A DNA stretch of 64,000 nt from Gp6-AA40 sp035293405 (GTDB taxonomy: Bacteria; Acidobacteriota; Vicinamibacteria; Vicinamibacterales; UBA2999): assembly GCA_035293405.1 (NCBI GenBank), contig DATDOE010000016.1, positions 1 to 64,000 of the forward strand, written 5' to 3'. The notes below the pieces were generated by a model. It worked only from the letters and a program-made list of their open reading frames with translations. It had not been told where the DNA came from and searched no databases. A program made the position numbers and the translations under genes. Of the stretch, positions 41,695 through 50,221 are shown in pieces. The first letter of the stretch is position 1. The number at the start of each line of letters is the position of its first letter.

Positions 41695-41711
41695 CCCCGA
41701 CTCTGACCCCA
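41673..41711. repeat. GGGGTCAG palindromic repeat at the end of the aminotransferase gene
   Basis: TGGGGTCAG (41673-41681) faces two CTGACCCC copies, the second being CTGACCCCA (41703-41711). The inner part also makes the short palindrome GGGGTCAGACCCC. It spans the stop codon of the aminotransferase and the start of the spacer before the YraN gene, and may act as a hairpin between the two. Confidence 0.7.
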
Positions 41712-41743
41712 ATGTGGCCCAAGACGTGCGAAAGGGAACGGGC

Positions 41744-42118
41744 ATGGCAGAGGATGCCCGTCAATCATTCGGAAAAATGGGCGAAGAGCTCGCGTGCGTC
41801 GAGTTGGAGCGTCTGGGGTACGCAATTCTCGATCGCCGGTACCGCACCAGGTTTGGAGAAATTGACATCGTCGCCAGCATCGGCGGCGTGACGGTGTTCG
41901 TGGAGGTGAAGGCGCGAGCCGGGGAGCAGTTCGGCGGAGGCGCCGAGGCGGTGACACGCTGGAAGCAGCGCCGGATCGCGCAGATGGCGGTGGATTACCT
42001 GGCCAGGCGCCGGCTTCACGACCGGCCATGCCGGTTCGACGTGGTGACCGTCCAACTGACCGGCGGCCGACCCCGCATTCAGGTATATGCTCACGCCTTC
42101 GATCTCTCTGCGACGTAG
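41744..42118 (+). CDS. YraN/UPF0102 family endonuclease-like protein
   Basis: 124 residues from ATG 41744, which has an AAGGGA site about six bases upstream (a GTG at 41714 is less likely). The family pattern is complete: GKMGEELACVELERLGYAIL, RFGEIDIVASIGGVTVFVEV then KARAG, a PD-(D/E)XK nuclease core (D in GEIDIV, ExK in VEVKAR), and ITRW-type VTRWKQRRIAQMAVDYL. The cellular role is poorly known; links to DNA repair or uptake have been suggested. Confidence 0.88.
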   Translation: MAEDARQSFGKMGEELACVELERLGYAILDRRYRTRFGEIDIVASIGGVTVFVEVKARAGEQFGGGAEAVTRWKQRRIAQMAVDYLARRRLHDRPCRFDVVTVQLTGGRPRIQVYAHAFDLSAT

Positions 42119-42159
42119 GGCCGGGTCCTGTCGGACCGGCCGGTAACCCAGGAACCTCT

Positions 42160-43161
42160 GTGTCCGAACTGAGAAAAGATCCCGTCACCGGCCGCTGGGT
42201 CATCATCTCCACCGACCGCAGCAAGCGCCTCTCCGATTTCTCCCCCGAGTCGGTCTCCATCGTTCCCGACAGCAGTTGTCCGTTCTGCGAAGGGCATGAG
42301 CAGATGACCCCGCACGAACTGCTGGCCCGGCGCCGGAATGGCGGCCCGCCGGACGGCACCGGCTGGGACCTGCGCGTCGTGCCGAACCAGTTTCCCGTGC
42401 TACGGGTCGAGGGCACCCTCGACCGTCAGGGCGAGGGGCTCTTCGATCGGATGAACGGGATCGGCGCGCATGAAGTGATCATCGAATCGCCGAAGCACGA
42501 GGACACGCTGGCGACGATGAGCGAGTCGGCCGTGGAGCAGGTGCTGGGCGCATTCCGCGACCGGATACACGACCTCAAGCGCGACCGGCGCTTTCGCTAC
42601 ATCATCGTCTTCAAGAATCACGGCACCGCCGCGGGGTCTTCGATCGACCACACGCACTCGCAGCTCATCGCGCTGCCGATCATCCCCAGGGAAGTACGCG
42701 ACGAGATGGACGGCGCACGCGCCCACTATGCGAACAAAGAGCGCTGTGTCTTCTGCGACATCGTCTCGCAGGACTCGCGCGAGGGGCGTCGCCTCATCGC
42801 CGACAACGCCGACATGGTGGCGCTGGCTCCCTATGCGCCCCGGTTCCCCTTCGAGACGTGGATTCTGCCGAAGCGGCACCAGTCGCTCTTCGAGGACGCG
42901 CCGCGTCACGAGTACGCCTCGCTCGCGCAGCTCCTCGGCGACATCCTTCGCCGGATGAACAGGATGCTGAAGGACCCACCCTACAACTTGCTGATTCATT
43001 CCGCGCCGCTGGCCGAGCCGGTCGGGGACTTCTATCACTGGCACGTCGAGATCATCCCCAAGCTGACGAAGGTGGCCGGCTTCGAATGGGCCACTGGGTT
43101 CTATGTGAACCCGACCTCGCCCGAGGAAGCCGCGCAGGTCCTGCGCGACGCCCGGTCGTGA
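42160..43161 (+). CDS. galT: Galactose-1-phosphate uridylyltransferase
   Basis: 333 residues from GTG 42160 (SELRKDPVTGRWVIIS); the frame upstream is not family-like. Zinc-type CPFCEGHEQMTP near residue 45, RVVPNQFPVLRV, and a first HIT-like active site FKNHGTAAGSSIDHTHSQL, where the second His of HTHSQ is replaced in its usual position by family-standard HxHxQ. RCVFCDIV and YHWHVEIIPKL complete the second half. It transfers UMP between glucose-1-P and galactose-1-P. Confidence 0.92.
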   Translation: MSELRKDPVTGRWVIISTDRSKRLSDFSPESVSIVPDSSCPFCEGHEQMTPHELLARRRNGGPPDGTGWDLRVVPNQFPVLRVEGTLDRQGEGLFDRMNGIGAHEVIIESPKHEDTLATMSESAVEQVLGAFRDRIHDLKRDRRFRYIIVFKNHGTAAGSSIDHTHSQLIALPIIPREVRDEMDGARAHYANKERCVFCDIVSQDSREGRRLIADNADMVALAPYAPRFPFETWILPKRHQSLFEDAPRHEYASLAQLLGDILRRMNRMLKDPPYNLLIHSAPLAEPVGDFYHWHVEIIPKLTKVAGFEWATGFYVNPTSPEEAAQVLRDARS

Positions 43162-43250
43162 CGCGATGGTGGAGGCGGGAATTGTAAGTGGAGCCGCCTC
43201 GACCTTGCCCGACCCAGATCGCTGTGGTACGCTAGGATTTCGTCACGCGG

Positions 43251-43325
43251 GCGGGAATAACTCAGTGGTAGAGTGCGACCTTGCCAAGGTCGAAGTCGCG
43301 GGTTCGAATCCCGTTTCCCGCTCCA
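43251..43325 (+). tRNA. tRNA-Gly (GCC)
   Basis: 75 bases including an encoded CCA. Acceptor stem GCGGGAA pairs with TTCCCGC. The D arm contains CTCAGTGGTAGAG, the anticodon loop TTGCCAA carries GCC, and the T arm is GCGGGTTCGAATCCCG. All stems close. Confidence 0.96.
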
Positions 43326-43416
43326 ACCTTCGCTCAACTCCGGCAACGGGAGCGTGAGCTACGGTTGGCGAGCCAAGCGAAGGTTGTCCACCGTAGCGCG
43401 TTGCGCGAAGGTGGAC
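43325..43416. repeat. Palindromic repeat pair after tRNA-Gly
   Basis: AACCTTCGCT (43325-43334) pairs exactly with AGCGAAGGTT (43376-43385). Directly adjacent is a second hairpin, GTCCACC (43386-43392) with GGTGGAC (43410-43416) and an inner GCGCGTTGCGC. The first arm overlaps the last base of the tRNA. It may serve as a terminator or processing signal. There is no T-run. Confidence 0.65.
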
Positions 43417-43588
43417 TGATGATGATGATATTCCTGCCCACGATCGTACGTAGTGTCCGGCTTCCTTGGCCCGCCGAAGCAGCGCCGCTGCGAAGGCGGC
43501 AGGCGGACCCGCGCGGTCCCGCGCACGCTCGCTGTTGTCGCAGCATCTAGCTGCGGCCGGATCTTCCTTCACGAACAGAGTTCCAGCC

Positions 43589-43662
<74 letters not shown>

Positions 43663-43671
43663 ATCCTAAAT

Positions 43672-44661
43672 CTAGTTAACACTGTCACTTACCGGCGTCT
43701 TGTTTTTGAACTCATCCGCTGATTCGAGACAGTTCGAGACAGATTCGACGAACAGCCGATCCTCAACGTCCTTCACTGCCTGCCGGTGTGACGCATCAAC
43801 GACGTGCGTGTACACATTGAGCGTGGTGCTGATGCTGGCGTGCCCGAGTTGTTCTTGCGCGATCTTCACCGGCACTTTGAGATCGGACATGAGCGAGCTG
43901 TGGATATGGCGAAACTGATGCCACGTCACATGCCCTAGTCCAGCCTCGACCGCCGCCGGTTGCAGCACCCGCGTCAACAGCTTCGACTCGCGGAACGGCT
44001 TGCCCTTCCGGTTGCCGAACACGAGATCGCCGGGCTCGTGGCGACTGACGCGCTCTCGATGGTTCGTCAGCACCTTGACCGCGCGCGGCCCCAACGGAAT
44101 CGTCCGCATGGCCCGTAGCGTTTTCGGCGCTTGGAACTTGCCCTCGAACACCGACTCGCGTACGGCCAACGTGCCGACAGCGAGATCGAGCGCGCCCCAG
44201 CGTAACGCCAGCAGTTCCCCCACCCGCAAGCCCGTCGCGGCGATGAGACTCACCATCGTCCGGTACGGCTCACCCAGCTGCTTGAGCAGCTTGACGAAGT
44301 CGTCGCCTGCGATCATCGCGGGCTTCTGCTTGAGCGCCTGCTGCGGGAACTTGACGCCCCGCGCCGGAGTCGTTTGCAGATACCCGTATTCGACCGCCGA
44401 TTCGAGGATGCTCGAGAGCAGCGTCCACGCATTGCGAACGACCTGCCAGCCTGTCCCTTTTCGGAACTTGTCCGACACCCATGATTGAATTGCCAGCCGC
44501 TCGATGTCGCGGAGCCTCCACGTCCGCCAAGCGGGCAACACGTGCACGTTCAGTACGGTCTTGTAGCCGTGCTGCGTTGACGCCTTGAAATTCGGAGAAT
44601 CCTGAACTGCAATCCGTAGCCCGCGACGCGGACCAGCGCCTGCGTCGGGCGCTCGTGTCAC
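43672..44661 (-). CDS. Tyrosine recombinase / phage-type integrase
   Basis: 329 residues. An N-terminal SAM-like core-binding domain (YKTVLNVHVLPAWRTWRLRD) precedes the catalytic domain: Arg in IAATGLRVGELLALRW, His-x-x-Arg in TWHQFRHIHSSLM, and His plus the Tyr nucleophile in LGHASISTTLNVYTHVVD. The gene points at tRNA-Cys, as island integrases often do. It lacks the first part of some phage integrases, so it may be slightly shortened. I could not find a second copy of the tRNA 3' end in the window to mark the far edge of an island. Confidence 0.9.
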   Translation of the reverse strand: MTRAPDAGAGPRRGLRIAVQDSPNFKASTQHGYKTVLNVHVLPAWRTWRLRDIERLAIQSWVSDKFRKGTGWQVVRNAWTLLSSILESAVEYGYLQTTPARGVKFPQQALKQKPAMIAGDDFVKLLKQLGEPYRTMVSLIAATGLRVGELLALRWGALDLAVGTLAVRESVFEGKFQAPKTLRAMRTIPLGPRAVKVLTNHRERVSRHEPGDLVFGNRKGKPFRESKLLTRVLQPAAVEAGLGHVTWHQFRHIHSSLMSDLKVPVKIAQEQLGHASISTTLNVYTHVVDASHRQAVKDVEDRLFVESVSNCLESADEFKNKTPVSDSVN

Positions 44662-44684
44662 TTGAGAAGAGCTGAGAGGTCGAC

Positions 44685-45158
44685 GTGCCTGGGCCGAGGC
44701 GTCCCACGATCGCGTTTGTGACGATCGCGCTTGTGCTGCATTGGACCTGGGAAACGGCTCACGCCGTCGCGTATGTCAATACCGACGCGCCTCTTGTCGA
44801 ACGGTTCTGGCACTGTCTGCCGATGGCGATCGTGGACACGGCGTGGAGCGGCGCAGTCGTGTTGGCAGGCTATGCAGCTTCGATTGCCCTGGGACTTCGA
44901 CCTGCGATGTGGATCATCTCGGCCACCGCTGGAGCGGTCAGTGCGGTGATCGTGGAACGAGTAGCCGTCGAGACGGGCCGCTGGACGTACAACGACCTGA
45001 TGCCCATCCTGCCGGTGGTAAACGTCGGACTCTGGCCGATTCTGCAGATGTCGTTACTGCCGCCGCTTGCTTTCTATTCTGCGACGAGGTTCATCAAGAA
45101 GACTGAACCACATCGGCGGCCGCGCACCGCGCGTCCCACGACGAACAGGATGTCGTAA
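44685..45158 (+). CDS. Hypothetical four-TM membrane protein
   Basis: 157 residues from GTG 44685, divergent from the integrase (23 bp). Four hydrophobic segments: TIAFVTIALVLHWTWETAH, MAIVDTAWSGAVVLAGYAAS, MWIISATAGAVSAVIVERVA and NVGLWPILQMSLLPPLAFYS. The His/Trp/Glu in TM1 and the WTYNDLMPILPVV loop between TM3 and TM4 look conserved rather than random. I do not recognise a family. Its position between an integrase and the copper cluster suggests it belongs to the acquired block. Confidence 0.6.
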   Translation: MPGPRRPTIAFVTIALVLHWTWETAHAVAYVNTDAPLVERFWHCLPMAIVDTAWSGAVVLAGYAASIALGLRPAMWIISATAGAVSAVIVERVAVETGRWTYNDLMPILPVVNVGLWPILQMSLLPPLAFYSATRFIKKTEPHRRPRTARPTTNRMS

Positions 45159-45295
45159 TCGCGGTTGTGTCACCGCGGTTCAATCGGACGCAAGCAGCGC
45201 GAGCGCGAGGCGAACGCTCAGCATCGGTGTCGCTCGTCTCCTTCGACCGGGTGCAATGCCGAAGCCACGAGGCGGACAACGCAGGCGTTATCGAG

Positions 45296-46687
45296 CTACG
45301 ACTGAGCTTTCAACGGAAGCCGTACCGTGAAGGTTGAACCTCGTCCGAGCGTGCTTTCGACGGTGATCGAACCGCCATGCACTTCCACGATTCGCTTGAC
45401 GATCGCCAACCCGAGTCCAGTGCCGGTGGACGGTGGACCCGCGCCTCGCGCCCGGTAGAAACGGTCGAACACGTGCGGGAGATCCTCGGCCGGGATACCG
45501 ACTCCGGTATCAGAGATCGTCAGCATGGCTTCGCTCCCGTGAGGTTCCAGCGTGAGCGAGATGCGGCCGCCCGCGGGCGTGTACTTGACAGCGTTATCCC
45601 CGAGATTCAGAAACACCTGCTTCAGACCGACCCGGCTTCCCCACACGGTCACGTCAGGCGTGATGGCAGTGTCAACTGACAGGTCTTTCGACTCACCGAG
45701 CGCTTCGACAATTTCAGTCGCCTCCTGGGCCACGTCAGCGAGGTTCACCAGACCACGTTCGCCGGTCTCCGGTCCTGCGTCGGCCAAGGTCAGTGCTCTG
45801 AGATCCGCGAGCACGCGCGCCATGTCGTCGACCTCCTCTGCGAATTCAGCAAGCGTACGTTGATACTCGGACGGACTGCGCGGGGTGGCCAGAGCAACTT
45901 CCGCGGTACCTTTCATCACGGTGAGCGGTGTTTGAAGCTGGTGCGATACATCTGCCGTGAACTGCTTCAACGACGCAAACGCTTTTTCGAGACGGTCCAG
46001 CAACCGATTAAGGGTCGAGACGAGTTTTCCCAATTCGGTGTCGGCGGGCACGTCGATTCGGCGCGACAGATCGGTCGCCTGGATCGCCTGAAGCGTGTCA
46101 TCAATGGATTTCATCGGCGCGAGCGCTCGACGGGCGACGATCCACCCGCCGAAGCTCATGATCAGTAGAACAACCGGGACTAGCAGGGCGCAGGCCGTCG
46201 CCACGGCGCGCAATGTGTCGGGAACATCCCCGAGCGGCCGTCCAAGCTGCAAATACGCGCGAGGAGGCATGTCGATGGGCACGCAGATAAAGCGGACCGG
46301 GCCGGCCCGCTCGAGCTGCGCGGTGAAGAAGAGCGGGTTCGTCGTGCCGACGGTTGCGGAGTGTACGAGCGCCTCGTGCTGGCCAATGTTCGGCTCACTC
46401 ACTTGCAGGAAGGGTGAGCGATAGAGCAGCTCGCCCTGCGGGTTCCGAACCATCACGAACTCCTCCGGCAGCTGCGAGAGGTCCGGTGCCAGTGCGAGCG
46501 CGCCTTGGCTGAAGTCCGCGCCGACGAGTGCCTGCGACAGTTTGTCCGCTTCAATCGCGAGATCAGCGTCGTGATGTCGATAGAGACTCCGCGAGAGAGA
46601 CTGATGCAGCAAGACCGAAAACAGCACGAGACTCAGGGCCAGGATGCCGAGATGCCAACCGATCAGCCAGCCGCGAAGGCTTCTCAA
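45296..46687 (-). CDS. Heavy-metal-type sensor histidine kinase (CusS-like)
   Basis: 463 residues. TM1 at residues 7-28, a periplasmic sensor region of about 130 residues, TM2 (TACALLVPVVLLIMSFGGWI), and a HAMP linker with DLSRRIDVPADTELGKLV. The phosphoacceptor His is in FTADVSHQLQTPLTVMKG. The ATPase is intact: N box FLNLGDNAVKYTPAGG, G1 ISDTGVGIPAEDLPHVFDRF, G2 GTGLGLAIVKRIVEVHGG. It overlaps the response regulator by four bases. In CusS-like proteins the sensor domain binds Cu(I) or Ag(I). Confidence 0.9.
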   Translation of the reverse strand: MRSLRGWLIGWHLGILALSLVLFSVLLHQSLSRSLYRHHDADLAIEADKLSQALVGADFSQGALALAPDLSQLPEEFVMVRNPQGELLYRSPFLQVSEPNIGQHEALVHSATVGTTNPLFFTAQLERAGPVRFICVPIDMPPRAYLQLGRPLGDVPDTLRAVATACALLVPVVLLIMSFGGWIVARRALAPMKSIDDTLQAIQATDLSRRIDVPADTELGKLVSTLNRLLDRLEKAFASLKQFTADVSHQLQTPLTVMKGTAEVALATPRSPSEYQRTLAEFAEEVDDMARVLADLRALTLADAGPETGERGLVNLADVAQEATEIVEALGESKDLSVDTAITPDVTVWGSRVGLKQVFLNLGDNAVKYTPAGGRISLTLEPHGSEAMLTISDTGVGIPAEDLPHVFDRFYRARGAGPPSTGTGLGLAIVKRIVEVHGGSITVESTLGRGSTFTVRLPLKAQS

Positions 46688-47373
46688 ACGTGATCACCGC
46701 GATCGGGCTCGCCGAGGACGTAGCCGACACCACGAACGGCGTGAATGAGCCGAGACGTGCCGTGAGGCTCGAGTTTCCGTCTCAGATGATTCACATACAC
46801 ATCGATGACGTTCGTCAGGCGTTCCCAATTGAAGTTCCAGACATGCTCCGCGATCATCGCTCGGGTCAAGACCTGGCCCGCGTTCCTCATCAAATACTCG
46901 AGCAGCGCATATTCCTTCGCGGTCAGATCGATTCGCTGTTGGCCGCGTTTGACCACCCGGCTCACCGGGTCGAGCGTCAGGTCTGAGACGTGCAACGGCC
47001 GCAGCGCGGAGGGCTTCTGACGTCGGAGCAACGCTCGCACGCGTGCGCTGAGCTCTGCAAACGAGAACGGTTTCGACAAGTAGTCGTCGGCTCCTGTCTC
47101 GAGTCCCTTGACGCGGTCCTCAACGACGCCGCGTGCTGAGAGCATCAAAATCGGCACGTCGAGTCCAAGCGCGCGTATCTTCTCGCACACGGCGAAGCCA
47201 TTCATGCGGGGCAACATGATGTCGAGAATGATGAGATCGTAGGCCGTGGCGCGCACGCGATCGAGCGCCTCCTCTCCGGCGCCTACGACGTCAACCGTAA
47301 ACGACTCTTCAGTAAGTCCCTTTTTGATGAAGCGAGAGAGCTTCAGGTCGTCCTCAACGAGAAGAAGCTGCAT
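46684..47373 (-). CDS. OmpR-family response regulator (CusR-like)
   Basis: 229 residues. Receiver domain with the acidic pocket in LLVEDD, the phosphorylated Asp in YDLIILDIMLPRMNGFAV near residue 52, and the Lys in DDYLSKPFSFAEL. The C-terminal winged helix (LTAKEYALLEYLMRNAGQVL and TNVIDVYVNHLRRKLE) binds DNA. It should activate the divergent copper genes that start at 47428. The two divergent starts are only 54 bp apart, so a shared operator must lie in that gap or inside a coding end. Confidence 0.93.
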   Translation of the reverse strand: MQLLLVEDDLKLSRFIKKGLTEESFTVDVVGAGEEALDRVRATAYDLIILDIMLPRMNGFAVCEKIRALGLDVPILMLSARGVVEDRVKGLETGADDYLSKPFSFAELSARVRALLRRQKPSALRPLHVSDLTLDPVSRVVKRGQQRIDLTAKEYALLEYLMRNAGQVLTRAMIAEHVWNFNWERLTNVIDVYVNHLRRKLEPHGTSRLIHAVRGVGYVLGEPDRGDHV

Positions 47374-47427
47374 GATGAAAATTCGTTAATCGTGAGTCGC
47401 CGGCGAGACGAGTATACTGGCCCGGAG

Positions 47428-47817
47428 ATGCGAGTTCGTCTTCTGACGCTCGTCACGGTGGCGGTCTTGGCGCTCGCGCCCATGTCAGGTGTTGCGTGTG
47501 AGTTGTCCTGTCGCTCCTCGCATGCCGTCGCGCAGACAGGTCACCGCCCGTCAGCTGACAAAGGTTGCCACGACGCGTCCGGTACCTCTCGCACAACAGT
47601 CGGTCATCTGCAGCACCACTGCGACCACGCGGTGGTCGTCCCGCGAACCGGCGAGCTCGTTTCGCCGCGGCCGGCAGGCGCGTCGAGTGCGTCGACCGCG
47701 ATAGCGGCGGGCGTGCACTCATCCGCGCTTCTCCGCCATGGAGTGCCGATCGCGGCTAGTCCGCCCGGCTCGTCGCTGCCATTCGTCTGGTCTGTTCCCG
47801 TATCCCTACGAATCTGA
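47428..47817 (+). CDS. Small exported Cys/His-rich protein
   Basis: 129 residues from ATG 47428, with a signal peptide (MRVRLLTLVTVAVLALAPM, cleavage near residue 22). The mature part carries possible metal ligands: CELSCRSSHAVAQTGH, KGCHDASG and HLQHHCDHAVV. The rest is Ser/Ala/Pro-rich and ends in a hydrophobic stretch. It is the first gene of the copper cluster, divergent from the regulator. A TATACT -10 box (47413-47418) lies ten bases before the ATG, with no obvious -35. Function inferred only from context. Confidence 0.65.
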   Translation: MRVRLLTLVTVAVLALAPMSGVACELSCRSSHAVAQTGHRPSADKGCHDASGTSRTTVGHLQHHCDHAVVVPRTGELVSPRPAGASSASTAIAAGVHSSALLRHGVPIAASPPGSSLPFVWSVPVSLRI

Positions 47818-47915
47818 TCGAGTCACTCTCGTTGTCGACACGGCGTCTCGCCGTGGTGTGAGTGATTGTGCGCCCGCCAGCCGGGCATCGCATTTGTTGG
47901 GGAGTGTCAGATCGT

Positions 47916-48872
47916 ATGGAACGGAGCAGACGAAACTTCCTGCGTGGAATAGCGACGGTGGCTGGATCCGTGTCTGCCGGCCGAGTGTCGGCCCAGCACG
48001 TCCATGAGACGCCGGCACAGCAACCCGAGACGGATCGTCCCGCGTACGCACCCCGCGTCGATCGCGACTTCGGGATTGTCATGCAGGAGTGGGCGATCTT
48101 ACCGAACAACACGATCCCGAACTCCTTGGCAATGGAGTTCAACTGGCTCACGTTCAACGGCAAGGCCGGTCCGGCCATCACGCCCATGTTGTGCAAGATC
48201 GGCGAGCGCGTTCGCATTCGCCTGGTCAATCTCGGGATGGACCATCATCCGATTCACTTGCATGGCCATCAGTTCTATGTCACTGGATCCGAGGGCGGAC
48301 GCATTCGGACGACGGCAGTCGAGCCGGCGAACACGGTGTTAGTCGGCGTGGCGCAGGCGCGCGACATCGAGTTCGTTGCGAACAACCCGGGCGACTGGCA
48401 TTTCCACTGCCACCTGCCGCACCACATGATGAACCAGATGGCATCGATGGTTGGGCCCTTGATGATGTCGCACGCCAATGCACCACGGCCCGGATCGATG
48501 ACCGCGGGCATGGGCATCATCGAAGGGCGCACGCTTGGGGATGCGGCGTCACCGTCGTTCGGCCGAACGATCAACCTAGGCGCCGAGCCGGAACGCCCGG
48601 TGGCGAATATGCCCCTCCCGCCGACGCCACTACCGACATTCATGCAGCCCGGTCGCACAACGCCTCCCAATGAAGGCATGGTTCCCGGCTATCCACAGGA
48701 CATGTTCATGGCCATGGACGAGATGGTCGCGAAGCCTGAGACCTTCGGGATGCGGCGCGGTTGGAGTGGTGGGACGATGGGGATGATGACTGTCGTTCGT
48801 GTGCTCGAGCCCGCGCTGTTCGACAAGATCCAGGAGCTCAAAGCCGAGCAAGCGAAGGCAGGTGCGCGATGA
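47916..48872 (+). CDS. Multicopper oxidase lacking the N-terminal cupredoxin domain
   Basis: 318 residues from ATG 47916. A Tat-like signal (SRRNFLRGIATVAG) is followed after about 40 residues by the last cupredoxin domain of the family: FNWLTFNGKAGPAITPML, GMDHHPIHLHGHQFYVTG and GDWHFHCHLPHHMMNQMAS, which supply the C-terminal type 1, 2 and 3 copper ligands. The first domain, with its HWHG-like and HxH pairs, is absent, so a complete trinuclear site cannot form within one chain. The C-terminus is a Met-rich tail. The stop overlaps the TolC start (ATGA). It may be a degenerate oxidase reused as a copper-binding protein. Confidence 0.8.
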   Translation: MERSRRNFLRGIATVAGSVSAGRVSAQHVHETPAQQPETDRPAYAPRVDRDFGIVMQEWAILPNNTIPNSLAMEFNWLTFNGKAGPAITPMLCKIGERVRIRLVNLGMDHHPIHLHGHQFYVTGSEGGRIRTTAVEPANTVLVGVAQARDIEFVANNPGDWHFHCHLPHHMMNQMASMVGPLMMSHANAPRPGSMTAGMGIIEGRTLGDAASPSFGRTINLGAEPERPVANMPLPPTPLPTFMQPGRTTPPNEGMVPGYPQDMFMAMDEMVAKPETFGMRRGWSGGTMGMMTVVRVLEPALFDKIQELKAEQAKAGAR

Positions 48873-50221
48873 GTCGGATGATATTCTTCCTTCTCGCCAT
48901 CGTGTGGTCCACGGGACCGGCGCACGCGCAGCAACCGGATGTCTCAGCGGGCCCTCCCTTGACGTTGCCACAGCTCGAGGAGATCGCGCTGGCCAGCAAC
49001 CCGACGTTGCGCCAGGCTATGACCGGTGTTACGGCCGCCCAGGGTCGCGCCCGGCAGGCGGGCACGTGGTTCAACCCGACGATCGGATACGCGGGCGAGG
49101 AGATCAAGCCCGGCGAGATCATCCAGCTTGGCGAGCACGGGGTGTTCTTCGACCAGCAGATTCCGCTCGGTGGCAAGCTGCGTCTGAGTCGTCAGGTGTT
49201 CGAGCGCGAAGCGGAACAGGCCGGCTCGTTCGTGGATCTCCAGCGCGAGCGCGTGCTGGGCGCCGTGCGCACGCTGTTTTACGAGATTCTTACGACCGAA
49301 CGGCGGGTTGAGGTGCTGGATCGCCTCTTTCAACTTGGACAGGAGGCCGTTGGGATTTCTCGTCAGCTCTATAACGTGGGCGCGGCGGATCGTCCCGATG
49401 TCCTCGATTCTGAAATCGAGGTCGATCGCATTCAACTGGAGCTGCTGGCGGCGCGGAATCGGCGGTTTGCCCTCTGGCGTCGTCTCGCGGTCACGGTGGG
49501 GGATCGGTCGCTCGCGCCCCGGCCACTCGTGGGATCGGCGGAGTCGCTACCCGAAATCACACGCGAGGGTGCGTTGGGCGACGTGCTCAAGCGCAGCCCT
49601 CAGGTGCGTGCGGCGCGTGCCGAGATCGAGCGGACCCGCGCGATCGTGACGCGCGCGCGGCGCGAGCCGTTTCCCGATCTGTTCGTGCGCGTCACACCCG
49701 CCTACAACCGGGAACGATTGGAGATCGGCCCGGGTGGAGGCCTCCGGCCGATTGGGTGGGAGCTTGGCGCGCTCGAGGCCGGTGTGACGGTGCCGCTGTT
49801 CAATAAGAACACGGGTGCGATCGCAGCCGCAGGTGCCGATCAGTTGCAGGCCGAAACCGAGGCGCGTCGGCTCGAGCTGGCGATAGAGGCCCGCCTAGCT
49901 TCTGTGTTCGACGAGTACCTCACCGCGTTGCGCGCGACCGAGATTTATCGCGATCGCGTGCTCCCGCGTGCGCAAGAGAGCTACCAGTTGTATCTGGCAC
50001 GCTACCGGGAGATGGGAGCAGCGTATCCGCAGGTGCTCGTCGCGCAGCGCACGTTGTTTCAAATGACGGAGCAGTACTTCCGTAGCCTCGAGACGGCATG
50101 GCGAGCCGCCTTGCGGATTCGCGGGTTCCTGCTCGACGAGGATGGCCTGGGGATTCCGATGCGCCCGGGTGAGATGGAAATGGATGCCTCAATACGTGTA
50201 GCGGAGGCGGGCGGACGATGA
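48869..50221 (+). CDS. TolC-family outer-membrane efflux protein
   Basis: 450 residues from ATG 48869. Signal peptide MIFFLLAIVWSTGPAHA. Two OEP repeats are visible: LTLPQLEEIALASNPTLRQA with GRARQAGTWFNPTIGYAGEE, and the second with VLKRSPQVRAARAEIERTRA. Long coiled-coil helices follow each (RRVEVLDRLFQLGQEAVGIS; RATEIYRDRVLPRAQESYQL). Normally it forms the outer-membrane exit of a CusCBA-type metal pump, but no adaptor or RND pump gene is present here. It overlaps its neighbours on both sides. Confidence 0.88.
   Translation: MSRMIFFLLAIVWSTGPAHAQQPDVSAGPPLTLPQLEEIALASNPTLRQAMTGVTAAQGRARQAGTWFNPTIGYAGEEIKPGEIIQLGEHGVFFDQQIPLGGKLRLSRQVFEREAEQAGSFVDLQRERVLGAVRTLFYEILTTERRVEVLDRLFQLGQEAVGISRQLYNVGAADRPDVLDSEIEVDRIQLELLAARNRRFALWRRLAVTVGDRSLAPRPLVGSAESLPEITREGALGDVLKRSPQVRAARAEIERTRAIVTRARREPFPDLFVRVTPAYNRERLEIGPGGGLRPIGWELGALEAGVTVPLFNKNTGAIAAAGADQLQAETEARRLELAIEARLASVFDEYLTALRATEIYRDRVLPRAQESYQLYLARYREMGAAYPQVLVAQRTLFQMTEQYFRSLETAWRAALRIRGFLLDEDGLGIPMRPGEMEMDASIRVAEAGGR

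Noticed and set aside
42028..42159. Longer GalT starting at 42028
   Set aside because: The extension overlaps the YraN gene out of frame; the family N-terminus begins at GTG 42160.
43162..43200. Rho-independent terminator after galT
   Set aside because: GAGGCGG and CCGCCTC can pair, but the loop is about 15 bases and no T-run follows.
43672..44661. Integron integrase IntI for the cassette pair
   Set aside because: The protein is a phage-type tyrosine recombinase next to a tRNA gene, 32 kb from the cassettes, and I see no IntI-specific insertion near the catalytic patch.
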